Assembly (NCBI RefSeq): GCF_000380485.1
Contig: NZ_AQYG01000046.1
Coordinates: 124,001 to 188,000 of the forward strand
DNA: 64,000 bases
Origin: Jongsikchunia kroppenstedtii DSM 45133
GTDB lineage: Bacteria; Actinomycetota; Actinomycetes; Mycobacteriales; Mycobacteriaceae
Direction: 5' to 3'
Shown: in pieces, positions 46,407 to 54,997 of the stretch
Numbering within the stretch: position 1 is the stretch's first letter
Layout: every line of letters begins with the position of its first letter
Position numbers and translations under genes: made by a program
The notes under the pieces: model-generated
Told to the model about the DNA's origin: nothing
Database searches by the model: none
Seen by the model: only the letters and a program-made list of their open reading frames with translations

Positions 46407-48371
46407 GTGACCCTGCAGTCCGCCGCGCCTGCGGCTATCAAAGAGATCACTACTCGCGGCGTCGTTCTCGGTGGTGTCATCACCCTCGTCTTCACCGCCG
46501 CAAACGTCTATCTCGGTTTGAAGGTCGGTCTCACCTTCGCGACATCGATTCCGGCGGCCGTGATCTCGATGGCGCTGCTGCGCTACTTCGCGAATCACTC
46601 GATCGTCGAGAACAACATCGTGCAGACGATCGCGTCGGCGGCCGGCACGCTGTCGGCGATCATCTTCGTACTGCCGGGGTTGGTGATGATCGGCTTCTGG
46701 AGCGGTTTCGGCTACTGGACCACGGCCGCGGTCTGCGCATTCGGCGGCGTCCTGGGCGTGATGTTCTCGATCCCGCTGCGCCGAGCCCTCGTCACGGGGT
46801 CGGACTTGCCATTCCCGGAAGGTGTCGCGGCCGCCGAAGTCCTGCGGCTCGGCGACTCGCAGGAGGGTGCGGCCGACAATCGCCGCGGCATCATCGCGAT
46901 CTCGCTCGGTGCGCTCGGATCCGCGGGCTACTACCTGCTCACCGCCCTCAAGCTCGCGGCCGCCACGGTCAGCGGCGTCGTGCGGGTGGGCTCCGGCGGC
47001 ACCGTGGTCACCGTCGGTCTGTCGGCGGCTCTCGTCGGCGTCGGACACCTGGTCGGCCTGACGGTGGGAATCGCGATGATCGTCGGCCTGGTGATCTCGT
47101 TCTTCGTCCTGCTGCCCATCAAGACCGCCGGCGACTTCACCCACGGCGGAGTCGTCGGCGACGTGGTGAACAGCGTCTTCAAGGACGACGTCCGCCTGGT
47201 CGGCGCCGGCGCGATCGCGGTCGCGGCCGTCTGGACGCTGCTCAAGATCATCGGTCCGATCATCAAAGGCATTGTCGACGCCGCGAATTCGTCGCGTCAG
47301 CGGCGCGCCGGCGCCGACCTCGACATCACCGAACGGGACATCCCGATCACCATCGTCGGCGGCGTCATCCTGTTCATGCTGGTCCCGATCTGGTACCTGC
47401 TCTACCACTTCGTGCAGGACACCCCACTGCAGGGACACTCGGCGGCGATCATCGCGGTGAGCCTGGCGTTCACCTTGGTCATCGGCCTGTTCGTGGCCTC
47501 GGTCTGCGGCTACATGGCGGGCCTGATCGGTGCCTCCAACAGCCCGATCTCCGGCGTCGGCATCCTGATCGTCCTGTTCTCCGCGATCCTCATCAAGGCC
47601 GTCTACGGCGGCGCCGACCAGTCGCAGTCGGCCACGCTGGTCGCCTACACGCTGTTCACCGCCGCGGTGGTCTTCGGCGTCGCCACCATCTCCAACGACA
47701 ATCTGCAGGACCTCAAGACCGGTCAGCTGGTCGGTGCGACGCCGTGGAAGCAGCAGGTCGCTCTGGTGATCGGCGTGGTGTTCGGCTCGGCGATCATCCC
47801 GCCCGTGCTGCAGCTGATGTTCACCACCTACGGCTTCGCCGGCATGAAGGGCGCGGGCGATAACGCCCTTGCCGCACCGCAGGCGTCGTTGATGACCACG
47901 CTGGCCAACGGCGTCTTCGGCAGTAATCTCGACTGGAGTCTGATCTGGATCGGCGTCGGCATCGGCGCGGTCGCGATCACCATCGACGAATTACTCGCCC
48001 GCAGAACACGTTTCCGACTTCCGCCATTGGCCGTCGGGATGGGCATGTATCTGCCGATGAGCGCGACGCTGATGATCCCGATCGGCGCATTGATCGGGCA
48101 TTGGTACAACAACTGGGCCGACCGGTCCGGCGATCGGGCCGAATCACGAAAACGCCTGGGCGTCCTCCTTGCAACCGGACTCATTGTGGGCGAAAGCATC
48201 TGCGGCGTCGTCGTGGCCGCGATCGTGTCGGCGACGCACAATTCGAACTGGTTGGGGATTCCCAGCGGCTTCGAGAACTGGAGCGAACTGATCGGCGTCA
48301 TCGTGTTCGTCGCTGTCATCTCCTGGCTGTACAAGCACACGCAGCGGATCGCGGCCACGGATACTCGATAG
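46407..48371 (+). CDS. OPT family oligopeptide transporter
   Basis: A 654-residue membrane protein with about 14-16 helices of the OPT family. ITTRGVVLGGVITLVFTAANVYLGLKVGLTFATSIPAAVIS is the N-terminal signature, SDLPFPEGVAAAEVL the conserved FPEG loop, and GLIGASNSPISGVG a second signature. OPT members import peptides or metal chelates (for example nicotianamine-like or siderophore-metal complexes) with protons. The start is GTG at 46407. It has no partner subunits. Confidence 0.93.
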   Translation: MTLQSAAPAAIKEITTRGVVLGGVITLVFTAANVYLGLKVGLTFATSIPAAVISMALLRYFANHSIVENNIVQTIASAAGTLSAIIFVLPGLVMIGFWSGFGYWTTAAVCAFGGVLGVMFSIPLRRALVTGSDLPFPEGVAAAEVLRLGDSQEGAADNRRGIIAISLGALGSAGYYLLTALKLAAATVSGVVRVGSGGTVVTVGLSAALVGVGHLVGLTVGIAMIVGLVISFFVLLPIKTAGDFTHGGVVGDVVNSVFKDDVRLVGAGAIAVAAVWTLLKIIGPIIKGIVDAANSSRQRRAGADLDITERDIPITIVGGVILFMLVPIWYLLYHFVQDTPLQGHSAAIIAVSLAFTLVIGLFVASVCGYMAGLIGASNSPISGVGILIVLFSAILIKAVYGGADQSQSATLVAYTLFTAAVVFGVATISNDNLQDLKTGQLVGATPWKQQVALVIGVVFGSAIIPPVLQLMFTTYGFAGMKGAGDNALAAPQASLMTTLANGVFGSNLDWSLIWIGVGIGAVAITIDELLARRTRFRLPPLAVGMGMYLPMSATLMIPIGALIGHWYNNWADRSGDRAESRKRLGVLLATGLIVGESICGVVVAAIVSATHNSNWLGIPSGFENWSELIGVIVFVAVISWLYKHTQRIAATDTR

Positions 48372-48427
48372 CCGACCGGCACTCGCAGTTCAGGCGCATA
48401 ATGAGAGCCCGAGCCGAGAGGAATCGA

Positions 48428-48784
48428 ATGCCGATACGTGCCAATCGAGTCATCGCCCGGACCGCCGCGATCGCCATCGCCATCGGCGGTGCCGCCCTCT
48501 TCGGTGCGGCCGGCCACGCCTCCGCCGACATCCCTCCCGGCACCTACACGTCGACGACACTGGCGGGTGGCGTGGTACTGCTGCAGCGCGACGCGCATGT
48601 CGACGGCAACCAGCTCGTCCTCATCGGGCGCTACCCCATTCATCCGACGCCGACCGGCGGTTACGTGGACCTCTTCCCCGGCCACCGCGTCATCCTGAAC
48701 AGCGACGGGCATGGCGGATACACCGGCCCCGCGTATTTCGGCGGAACGGTGATCGGCTCCATCAGCCTGCTGCCCCACCGCTGA
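48428..48784 (+). CDS. Small secreted protein
   Basis: A 118-residue exported protein. The ATG at 48428 has a GAGAGG ribosome site; an ATG at 48401 would lengthen the leader. The signal peptide is RVIARTAAIAIAIGGAALFGAAGHASA, followed by DIPPGTYTSTTLAGGVVLLQRDAHVDGNQLVLIGRYPI, a small beta-rich domain of unknown role. It has no cysteines. A strong inverted repeat follows the stop. Confidence 0.82.
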   Translation: MPIRANRVIARTAAIAIAIGGAALFGAAGHASADIPPGTYTSTTLAGGVVLLQRDAHVDGNQLVLIGRYPIHPTPTGGYVDLFPGHRVILNSDGHGGYTGPAYFGGTVIGSISLLPHR

Positions 48785-48809
48785 CCCGCTGACGCCACGT
48801 GTCAGCGGG
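48785..48809. terminator. 9-bp hairpin between convergent genes
   Basis: CCCGCTGAC and GTCAGCGGG form a perfect stem around a 7-nt loop, immediately after the secreted-protein stop and 24 nt before the enoyl-CoA hydratase stop. Its symmetry allows it to end transcripts from both sides. No U-tract is present. Confidence 0.6.
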
Positions 48810-48832
48810 CCGCGACGTCACGGGGTCCAGGA

Positions 48833-49606
48833 TCATGTGGTCCAGGTCGGTGGACGCTTCTCCAAGAACGCCGACATGCCTTCCTGCGCATCACCGGTCA
48901 TCGCGTTGGCTGCCATGACCTGCGTCATCAACTCGTATGCGTCGGGCTCGGTGCGATCGATCTGGTCGTAGAACGCCCTCTTGCCGATGGCGAGCGTGTC
49001 GGCGCTCGAATCGGCTATGCGGGAAGCCAATTCGATCACCGTCGACGCGAGCTCCGCGGCCGGTACCGCCTGGTTGATCAGCCCCCAGTCCACGGCGGTT
49101 CGAGCGTCGATCATGTCGCCGGTCATCAGCATGTGCATCGCCCGTTTGCGGCCGACCGCCCGCGTGAGCGCAACCATCGGCGTCGAACAGAACAGCCCGA
49201 TCTTCACCCCGGGGGTGCTGAATCGTGCGGTGTCGGCAGCGACCGCGAGATCGCAGGTGGCGACCAGCTGACAGCCCGCCGCCAGAGCCATGCCCTGCAC
49301 CTGAGCGATCACCGGCGGGCGCACCTCATGGATGGTGGCCATCAGCTCGCTGCAGGCTTCGAAGATCACCCGTTCGTCGTCGATCATGCGGTCCACCATT
49401 TCGGACAGATCGTGCCCCGCAGAGAACGCCGGGCCGTGCGCCTCGATGACGATCACGCGCACCGACGGATCGTCCGACAGTTGTCGGAGTATCCGGGTGG
49501 TGCTCCGCATGGTGCTGAGTGACAGCGGGTTTCGGCGGTCAGGTGCGCTCAGCGTAACCAGACCGATGGGACCACGAACGTTCATATCGACCGATGTCTC
49601 ACTCAT
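48833..49606 (-). CDS. Enoyl-CoA hydratase/isomerase family protein
   Basis: A 257-residue crotonase-fold protein. GPAFSAGHDLSEM supplies the oxyanion backbone and QVQGMALAAGCQLVATCDLAVAADTARF the second oxyanion strand. The segment FSTPGVKIGLFCSTPMVALTRAVG occupies the region where the catalytic Glu often lies. It probably hydrates enoyl-CoA or acts on a related CoA ester. ATG 49606 is the likely start, and 49585 an alternative. Confidence 0.88.
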   Translation of the reverse strand: MSETSVDMNVRGPIGLVTLSAPDRRNPLSLSTMRSTTRILRQLSDDPSVRVIVIEAHGPAFSAGHDLSEMVDRMIDDERVIFEACSELMATIHEVRPPVIAQVQGMALAAGCQLVATCDLAVAADTARFSTPGVKIGLFCSTPMVALTRAVGRKRAMHMLMTGDMIDARTAVDWGLINQAVPAAELASTVIELASRIADSSADTLAIGKRAFYDQIDRTEPDAYELMTQVMAANAMTGDAQEGMSAFLEKRPPTWTT

Positions 49607-49654
49607 CGAAACAACGATATTCCCGTACCACCCATCGGCGGTAGCGTGCTTCGC

Positions 49655-50434
49655 ATGTCTCGTTTCAGTGTTTCCGGCGCCGAGCTCGATATCGACATCA
49701 CGGGGGAAAGCGGCTTCCCCGTGGTCCAGCTGCACGGCCTCACGTCCTGCGTGGCGGCTGATCGGCTCGACCTGGCACACGACGTGCACGGCGCACGGGT
49801 CATCCGCTACGACGCACGCGGCCACGGGAAGTCCACCGGACGCAAGGTCCCCGAGGACTATCGCTGGGAAGCGCTCGCCGACGACCTGCTGCAGGTGCTC
49901 GACCACTACTTCCCCGGCGAGCAGGTGTACGGCATCGGCACATCGATGGGCACCGGGACGCTGCTGCACGCCGCGCTCGTCGACCGGAACCGCTTCTGCG
50001 GGCTGACGCTGTCGGCCCCGCCCACTGCGTGGGAGACCCGGGCGATGCAGGGCGACTTCTATCGAGATACCGCCGCTCTCATCGAATCTCAGGGTGTCGA
50101 CGCATTCATCGCATTGGCCAAGGACGCTCCCCGGCCTCCGGCCCTGGCCGACTATCCGTTCACCGAACCCGGTGTCGCCGAGGATGTGTTCCCGTCGGTG
50201 TTCCGCGGCGCGGCGCTCACCGATCTTCCCGATCGCGAGGACATCGCGCAGATCACCGTGCCGGCCCTGGTGCTGCCGTGGAGCGACGACCCCGGACATC
50301 CGCTGTCAACGGCGGAGTCGCTGACGAGCATCATGCCCAACGCCACGATGTCCGTGGCGCACAACCCGACTGAGCGGGACGCGTGGCGTGGGCTCGTCCG
50401 CGACCACGTCGCCCGCGTTACTGTCGCCGGCTGA
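49655..50434 (+). CDS. Alpha/beta hydrolase
   Basis: A 259-residue hydrolase. VVQLHGLTS is the oxyanion region, YDARGHGKSTG follows, and GIGTSMGTGTLLHAAL holds the nucleophile serine in GTSMG near residue 95. The catalytic histidine is in MSVAHNPTER near residue 236. ATG 49655 is used; the GTG at 49646 is in frame. It ends in a 17-nt overlap with the convergent methyltransferase. The substrate is unknown. Confidence 0.86.
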   Translation: MSRFSVSGAELDIDITGESGFPVVQLHGLTSCVAADRLDLAHDVHGARVIRYDARGHGKSTGRKVPEDYRWEALADDLLQVLDHYFPGEQVYGIGTSMGTGTLLHAALVDRNRFCGLTLSAPPTAWETRAMQGDFYRDTAALIESQGVDAFIALAKDAPRPPALADYPFTEPGVAEDVFPSVFRGAALTDLPDREDIAQITVPALVLPWSDDPGHPLSTAESLTSIMPNATMSVAHNPTERDAWRGLVRDHVARVTVAG

Positions 50435-51083
50435 TTCCGTCAGCGGAGACGTCGCACACCAGCAGATGGAACGCGCCGGAATCCGCGCTCAGACGGCGGT
50501 CCTCGACGTCGGCGAATCCAGCCTGGCGGAGTACGCCGATGACCTCCTCGATCGGTCGCAGGCGAAATCCGTGCTGGGTGAACGGCATCTTCGTCATCTG
50601 CGCGGGATCGCCGACGCCGAGCACCAACCGGCCGGTCGGCCGCAGCACCCGAACGATCTCGCCGACAGCGGCGGCGAGGTCCTCGATGAAGTAGATCGTG
50701 TTCGTCGAGATGATCGCGTCCACCGATGCGTCATCCAGTGGAAGGCTCTCCATCCGCGCGTCATGAAGCACCAGGTGACCGGTCGCGATGTCGTCGGAGA
50801 ATCGCCGTCGCGCGTCCGCGAGCATGGTCGCCGACAGTTCGACCCCGTGCACCGAGCCGGCGGCGTCGACGCGGCGGAGCAGCAGATCAAGCCCAACACC
50901 GCCGCCGAAGCCGATATCGGCGACCACCACACCGGGCGCCGCGGTGTCGATGGCCTCGACCGCCGCGGTCACGATCGATCGGTTACCGCGATTGAGCAGC
51001 CGCCCCACCACGCCGCCCACGACACCGGACGGCTCGCCGAGCTGACCCGCAAGGCCGGACATCGCGCGATCGATAAGCCACAT
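50418..51083 (-). CDS. Class I SAM-dependent methyltransferase
   Basis: A 221-residue methyltransferase with motif I VVADIGFGGGVGLDLLL near residue 53, ELSATMLADARRRF for the SAM ribose, and STNTIYFIEDLAAAV as the active-site loop. It is of the Methyltransf_11 type, small-molecule class. It lies 43 nt after doeC on the same strand and could be the last gene of the ectoine operon, but nothing in ectoine breakdown needs a methyltransferase, so its role is open. Confidence 0.84.
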   Translation of the reverse strand: MWLIDRAMSGLAGQLGEPSGVVGGVVGRLLNRGNRSIVTAAVEAIDTAAPGVVVADIGFGGGVGLDLLLRRVDAAGSVHGVELSATMLADARRRFSDDIATGHLVLHDARMESLPLDDASVDAIISTNTIYFIEDLAAAVGEIVRVLRPTGRLVLGVGDPAQMTKMPFTQHGFRLRPIEEVIGVLRQAGFADVEDRRLSADSGAFHLLVCDVSADGISRRQ

Positions 51084-51126
51084 GACTACATTCAAACAGG
51101 AAAGCGACACATCGGACGCCCCCGCG

Positions 51127-52503
51127 TCACTCCCGCTTCGGGCCGACCCACACCTGCTGCGCATTGACGAATTCGTGGATGCCGGCCTTGCCCAGCTCCC
51201 GCCCATAGCCCGACCGGCCGACGCCGCCGCTCGGCAGCCGGGGGTCGGTCTTGACGATGCCGTTGACCGCCACCTGTCCGGCCACGATCTCGCGCGCCAA
51301 CGCCTCGCCACGTTCCGGCGTGCTCCAGACGCTGGCGGCCAGTCCGTAGCGAGTGTCGTTCGCGAGCAGGACCGCATGCTCGGAATCGACCGCGCGCATC
51401 ACGACGGCCACCGGCCCGAACGTCTCCTCGACGCACGCCGTCATCCCCGTTCGTACCTCAGTCAGCAACGTCACCGGGTAGAAGAACCCTGCGCCCGTGG
51501 GGATTTCACCGCCCAATAGACAGTGGGCGCCCGCTGCCACCGTCTCCGTCACCTGCCTGTGCAGCTGGTCTCGAAGGTCTCCGCGGGCGATCGGCCCGAC
51601 CTGCGTCGACGCGTCCCGCGGGTCGCCGACCACCAAGGCTGCCAACCGTTCCCCGAGCAGTGCCACGAATTCGTCATGCACCGCGGATTCGACGATGACG
51701 CGCTTGGCGGCGATACATGACTGCCCCGCATTGATGATTCGCGACAGCGCCACGACATCGGCCGCCTGCTCGAGATCGGCGTCGGCAAGGACGATGCACG
51801 GATCCGAGCCGCCGAGCTCCAGTACCGACGGCTTGATCTCGCTCCCTGCTATCGCCGCGACCGCGGAGCCGCCGCGGTCGGAGCCGGTGAACGAGACCGC
51901 CCGGATCCGGGGGTGACGAATCGCTCGCTCCACATCTGCGGTGGCCGCCGGTAACGATGCGAAAACCCCTTCCGGGGCTCCGGATTCGCGAAAGACGCGG
52001 TCGATCGCAGCAGCGCAGCCGGGGACGTGCGGGTCGTGCTTCATGACGCAGGTATTGCCGGCCATCAGGGCCGGCGCACAGAATCGGAAAGCCAGCCAGA
52101 AGGGGGCATTCCACGGCAGGATGCCGAGGACCGGCCCCAGCGGCAAATACTGCACGTAGCTGCGCGCGGCATCCGATTCGATGACGTCGTCGGCAAGATA
52201 GTCGGCTCCGTGCTCGGCGTAGTGATCTGCCGCCCAGGCGGCCTTCTCCACCTCGCCGCGGGCCTCGCCGATCGGCTTGCCCATCTCCTCGGTCATCAGC
52301 ATCGCGTACTCGTCGCCGCCGGCCCGCAGACGTCCGGCCACCTCGCGCAGCAGGTCGGCCCGATCGGCGAATGCTGTTCTGTGCCAGCCGTCGTACGCCT
52401 GTCCGGCCCGGCCGATGATGCCGTCGATGTCCCCGGCAGTGGCGGCCGGTATCTCGCGAATCACCTCACCGCTGGTGGGATCGGTCGCGATCAGGGATGT
52501 CAT
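51127..52503 (-). CDS. doeC: Aldehyde dehydrogenase, probable aspartate-semialdehyde oxidising DoeC
   Basis: A 458-residue NAD(P)-dependent aldehyde dehydrogenase. The catalytic Glu lies in VLELGGSDP and the catalytic Cys in NAGQSCIAAKRV near residue 273. GPVLGILPWNAPFWLAFR is the cofactor strand, with EETFGPVAVV late in the sequence. It resembles succinate-semialdehyde dehydrogenases. Position after doeA and doeD in one operon supports oxidation of aspartate semialdehyde to aspartate, the last step of ectoine use. The ATG overlaps the doeA stop (ATGA). Confidence 0.83.
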   Translation of the reverse strand: MTSLIATDPTSGEVIREIPAATAGDIDGIIGRAGQAYDGWHRTAFADRADLLREVAGRLRAGGDEYAMLMTEEMGKPIGEARGEVEKAAWAADHYAEHGADYLADDVIESDAARSYVQYLPLGPVLGILPWNAPFWLAFRFCAPALMAGNTCVMKHDPHVPGCAAAIDRVFRESGAPEGVFASLPAATADVERAIRHPRIRAVSFTGSDRGGSAVAAIAGSEIKPSVLELGGSDPCIVLADADLEQAADVVALSRIINAGQSCIAAKRVIVESAVHDEFVALLGERLAALVVGDPRDASTQVGPIARGDLRDQLHRQVTETVAAGAHCLLGGEIPTGAGFFYPVTLLTEVRTGMTACVEETFGPVAVVMRAVDSEHAVLLANDTRYGLAASVWSTPERGEALAREIVAGQVAVNGIVKTDPRLPSGGVGRSGYGRELGKAGIHEFVNAQQVWVGPKRE

Positions 52504-53702
52504 TGCGTCACCTCCTGGGTGGCGACGAGCTGGGGCGCGGCGTCGTGCACCGTGAAGTCCTCGTCGAGCGTGAAGAACGACTCGCAGCCGTCGTCGGTGA
52601 CCCTGATCGTGTCGGAGATCCCGACGGTCTTGTCCCCATCCACACCCCACATCCACGGGATGACGTGGAATGTCATCCCCGGCTCCAGCGCGGTGAAGTC
52701 GCCCGGATTGAGGCTGAGGATGTACCCCTCGTCCCAGGATGGCGGGAAGGCGATCCCAATCGAGTAGCCGGATCTGGTGACGAGCCGCGCGCCGACCGTG
52801 TTGTCGGAGATCACCCGGCGCACAATGGAATCCGCGTCCGATACGGTCAGACCCGGCCGCATCACCGATTTGAGCTCTGCCAGTGCGAGTTTCATCCGTT
52901 CCTGAGCCGCGTGCATCGAATCGGTGAGCTGGCCCGCGACCACCGTACGCATCAGCGCGGTGTGGTAGCGGCGGTAGCAGCCGCCGACTTCCAGGAACAC
53001 GTGTTCGCCGGGCTCGATCGTGCGGCCCTCCCACGTCGCATGACCGATCATGCTGCGCGGCCCGGATGCGACATACGGCATTACGGCGGGGAATTCGCCA
53101 CCCGCGCGGAACATCGCCGCGCTGATCTCCGCCGCGACCTCGTTCTCAGTGACGCCGGGCACCGCGGCCGCCAGTCCCGCTGCCATGCCGGCCTCCGCAG
53201 CACGCGCGGCCTTGCGCATGATGTCGATCTCGACGTCGGACTTGCATGCCCGCCCCGCTTCGACGATGCCGAAACAGTCCATCAGGACTCCCTGCTGGAA
53301 CGAGGTATGCACGCGGTCTTGCTGATACGCCGGGAAGAAGTAGCTATTGCGTTCGTAGCCAACACGTTTCGTTCCCAGGCCCGACTGGTTCAGGGCGAGC
53401 ACCAGTTCTTGGATCGCGTCGCCGGTGTCGGGATAGGGGCGGGTGCGCTCGACCCAGGTGCGGGCGATCACGTTCGACTCCTCCATGGCGCGCGTGATCA
53501 TCACCGGCTCGTCATCGAGCGGCACCACCAGCGCCTGGAAGAACGAATAACCGGTGGTCTGATAGTCGGTGAGATACATCAGGTTCTCGGGATCGGTGAT
53601 CACCACCGCGTCAAGATGCCTGCGCTCCATGCGTTCTCGGAGATCGCCGAGACGGCGCTCGTATTCGGCGATCGGGAATGTCATGTCGTCGCGGGCCCTC
53701 AT
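52500..53702 (-). CDS. doeA: Ectoine hydrolase DoeA (M24 peptidase fold)
   Basis: A 400-residue pita-bread-fold enzyme of the M24 family that opens the ectoine ring to N-acetyl-diaminobutyrate. PIAEYERRLGDLRERMERRHLDAVVITDPENLMYLTDY begins the N-terminal domain. The M24 domain shows FPAVMPYVASGPRSMIGHATW and TFHVIPWMWGVDGDKTVGISDT, the late segment typical of ectoine hydrolases rather than Xaa-Pro peptidases. Start ATG 53702 overlaps the doeD stop (ATGA); ATG 53684 is an alternative. The assignment rests on similarity plus operon. Confidence 0.86.
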   Translation of the reverse strand: MRARDDMTFPIAEYERRLGDLRERMERRHLDAVVITDPENLMYLTDYQTTGYSFFQALVVPLDDEPVMITRAMEESNVIARTWVERTRPYPDTGDAIQELVLALNQSGLGTKRVGYERNSYFFPAYQQDRVHTSFQQGVLMDCFGIVEAGRACKSDVEIDIMRKAARAAEAGMAAGLAAAVPGVTENEVAAEISAAMFRAGGEFPAVMPYVASGPRSMIGHATWEGRTIEPGEHVFLEVGGCYRRYHTALMRTVVAGQLTDSMHAAQERMKLALAELKSVMRPGLTVSDADSIVRRVISDNTVGARLVTRSGYSIGIAFPPSWDEGYILSLNPGDFTALEPGMTFHVIPWMWGVDGDKTVGISDTIRVTDDGCESFFTLDEDFTVHDAAPQLVATQEVTQ

Positions 53703-54952
53703 CGCAGCGCCTCCGCCACCGCATCGGCCAGGATGTCGAGGCCTTCGGCGAGGTCGTCGTCACCGATGGTGAGCGGTGGAATCGCCTTGAGGACACGACC
53801 GCCGGAGCCGCACGGTCCGATCAACAGCCCGCGGTCGAACGCCGCCGACTGCACTCGTTTGGCAAGCTCGCCGTCGGCGACATCGAGGCCCTGCAGCATC
53901 CCCCGTCCCCGTACTTCCCAGTCCCGCTCGGGATATTCGGCCGCGATCGCGACCAGCCGCTCCCCCATCACCTCGCCCTTGCGCGCGACGTCGCCCATCA
54001 ACTCGTCGTCGGTGAAGTAGTCGAGCGCCACGGCCCCGGCGACCAACGACAGTCCCTGCCCACGGAACGTCCCCGTATGCGCCCCCGGGCTCCAATGCTG
54101 GTCGACCTCAGGCTTGTTCAGGTTCATCGCGATCGGCGTGCCATAGCCGCCCAGACCCTTTGCGAGCGTGATGATATCCGGATCGAGGTCGAAGCCGTCG
54201 AAGCTGAAATAGCTTCCGGTACGGCCGCATCCGGCCTGAATGTCGTCAATGATGAACAAGGCGTCGACGTCGCGCGCCAGTTGCTGGACGTCCCGCAGCC
54301 ACTGCGCGCTGGCCACGTTCACCCCGCCCTCCGCTTGCACCGCTTCGACCAGGATTGCGGCCGGCGCCGCGATACCGCTGGAGGAGTCGGCGAGCGCGGC
54401 GGCGTAGTCGCTGAGAGCCGTCTTGCCGCCCGGCGCGGTCTCGTAGGGCAGTCGATGGATATCGCGCAGCGGCACGCCGGCCCACTTGCGGAAAGCGTCG
54501 TTCGCGGTCGCGGCCAGCGATCCCAGCGTCATCCCGTGGAAACCGTGGCTGAATGCCACCACCTCTCGCCGCCCGGTGACGAGTCGTGCCAGCTTCAAGG
54601 CGGCTTCGACGGCATTGGTGCCGGTGGGTCCGGTGAACTGCATCCGGTGTTCCATCCCGCGCGGCGCCAGGATGACGTCGTGGAACTTGCTGATGAAGTC
54701 GCGTTTGGTGGTCGTGTACATGTCGAGGCTGTGCGCGATTCCGTCGGCCTCGAGGAAGTCGATCATCGCGCGCTTCATCCGCGGATTGTTGTGACCGAAG
54801 TTGAGGACGCCGGCGCCGGCGAAGAAGTCGATATATGACCGGCCCTCCTCGTCGATCTGCCTGGCGTTCGACGCCGATTGGAAGACGGTCGGAAACGAGC
54901 GGCTGTACGCCCGGACTTCCGACTCCCATTGCTCGAATGCTGCGGTGTCCAT
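53699..54952 (-). CDS. doeD: Diaminobutyrate aminotransferase DoeD (EctB-like)
   Basis: A 417-residue class III PLP aminotransferase. NFGHNNPRMKRAMIDFLEADG, GPTGTNAVEAALKLAR, FSHGFHGMTLGSLAAT and IIDDIQAGCGRTGSYFSF are conserved, and the PLP lysine lies in TLAKGLGGYGTPIAMN. It is nearly the same as EctB, which runs in the biosynthetic direction. Location with doeA and doeC and the absence of ectA/ectC indicate the catabolic DoeD, converting diaminobutyrate to aspartate semialdehyde. A good AAGGAG site precedes the ATG. Confidence 0.88.
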   Translation of the reverse strand: MDTAAFEQWESEVRAYSRSFPTVFQSASNARQIDEEGRSYIDFFAGAGVLNFGHNNPRMKRAMIDFLEADGIAHSLDMYTTTKRDFISKFHDVILAPRGMEHRMQFTGPTGTNAVEAALKLARLVTGRREVVAFSHGFHGMTLGSLAATANDAFRKWAGVPLRDIHRLPYETAPGGKTALSDYAAALADSSSGIAAPAAILVEAVQAEGGVNVASAQWLRDVQQLARDVDALFIIDDIQAGCGRTGSYFSFDGFDLDPDIITLAKGLGGYGTPIAMNLNKPEVDQHWSPGAHTGTFRGQGLSLVAGAVALDYFTDDELMGDVARKGEVMGERLVAIAAEYPERDWEVRGRGMLQGLDVADGELAKRVQSAAFDRGLLIGPCGSGGRVLKAIPPLTIGDDDLAEGLDILADAVAEALR

Positions 54953-54997
54953 CGTGACGGTCTCCTTCTCGTTGGATGTAATGCGGCTCTTTCCCTT

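Noticed and set aside
50418-51083. Methyltransferase as an ectoine-pathway enzyme
   Set aside because: No methylation step exists in ectoine breakdown; only position links it, so it is left unassigned.
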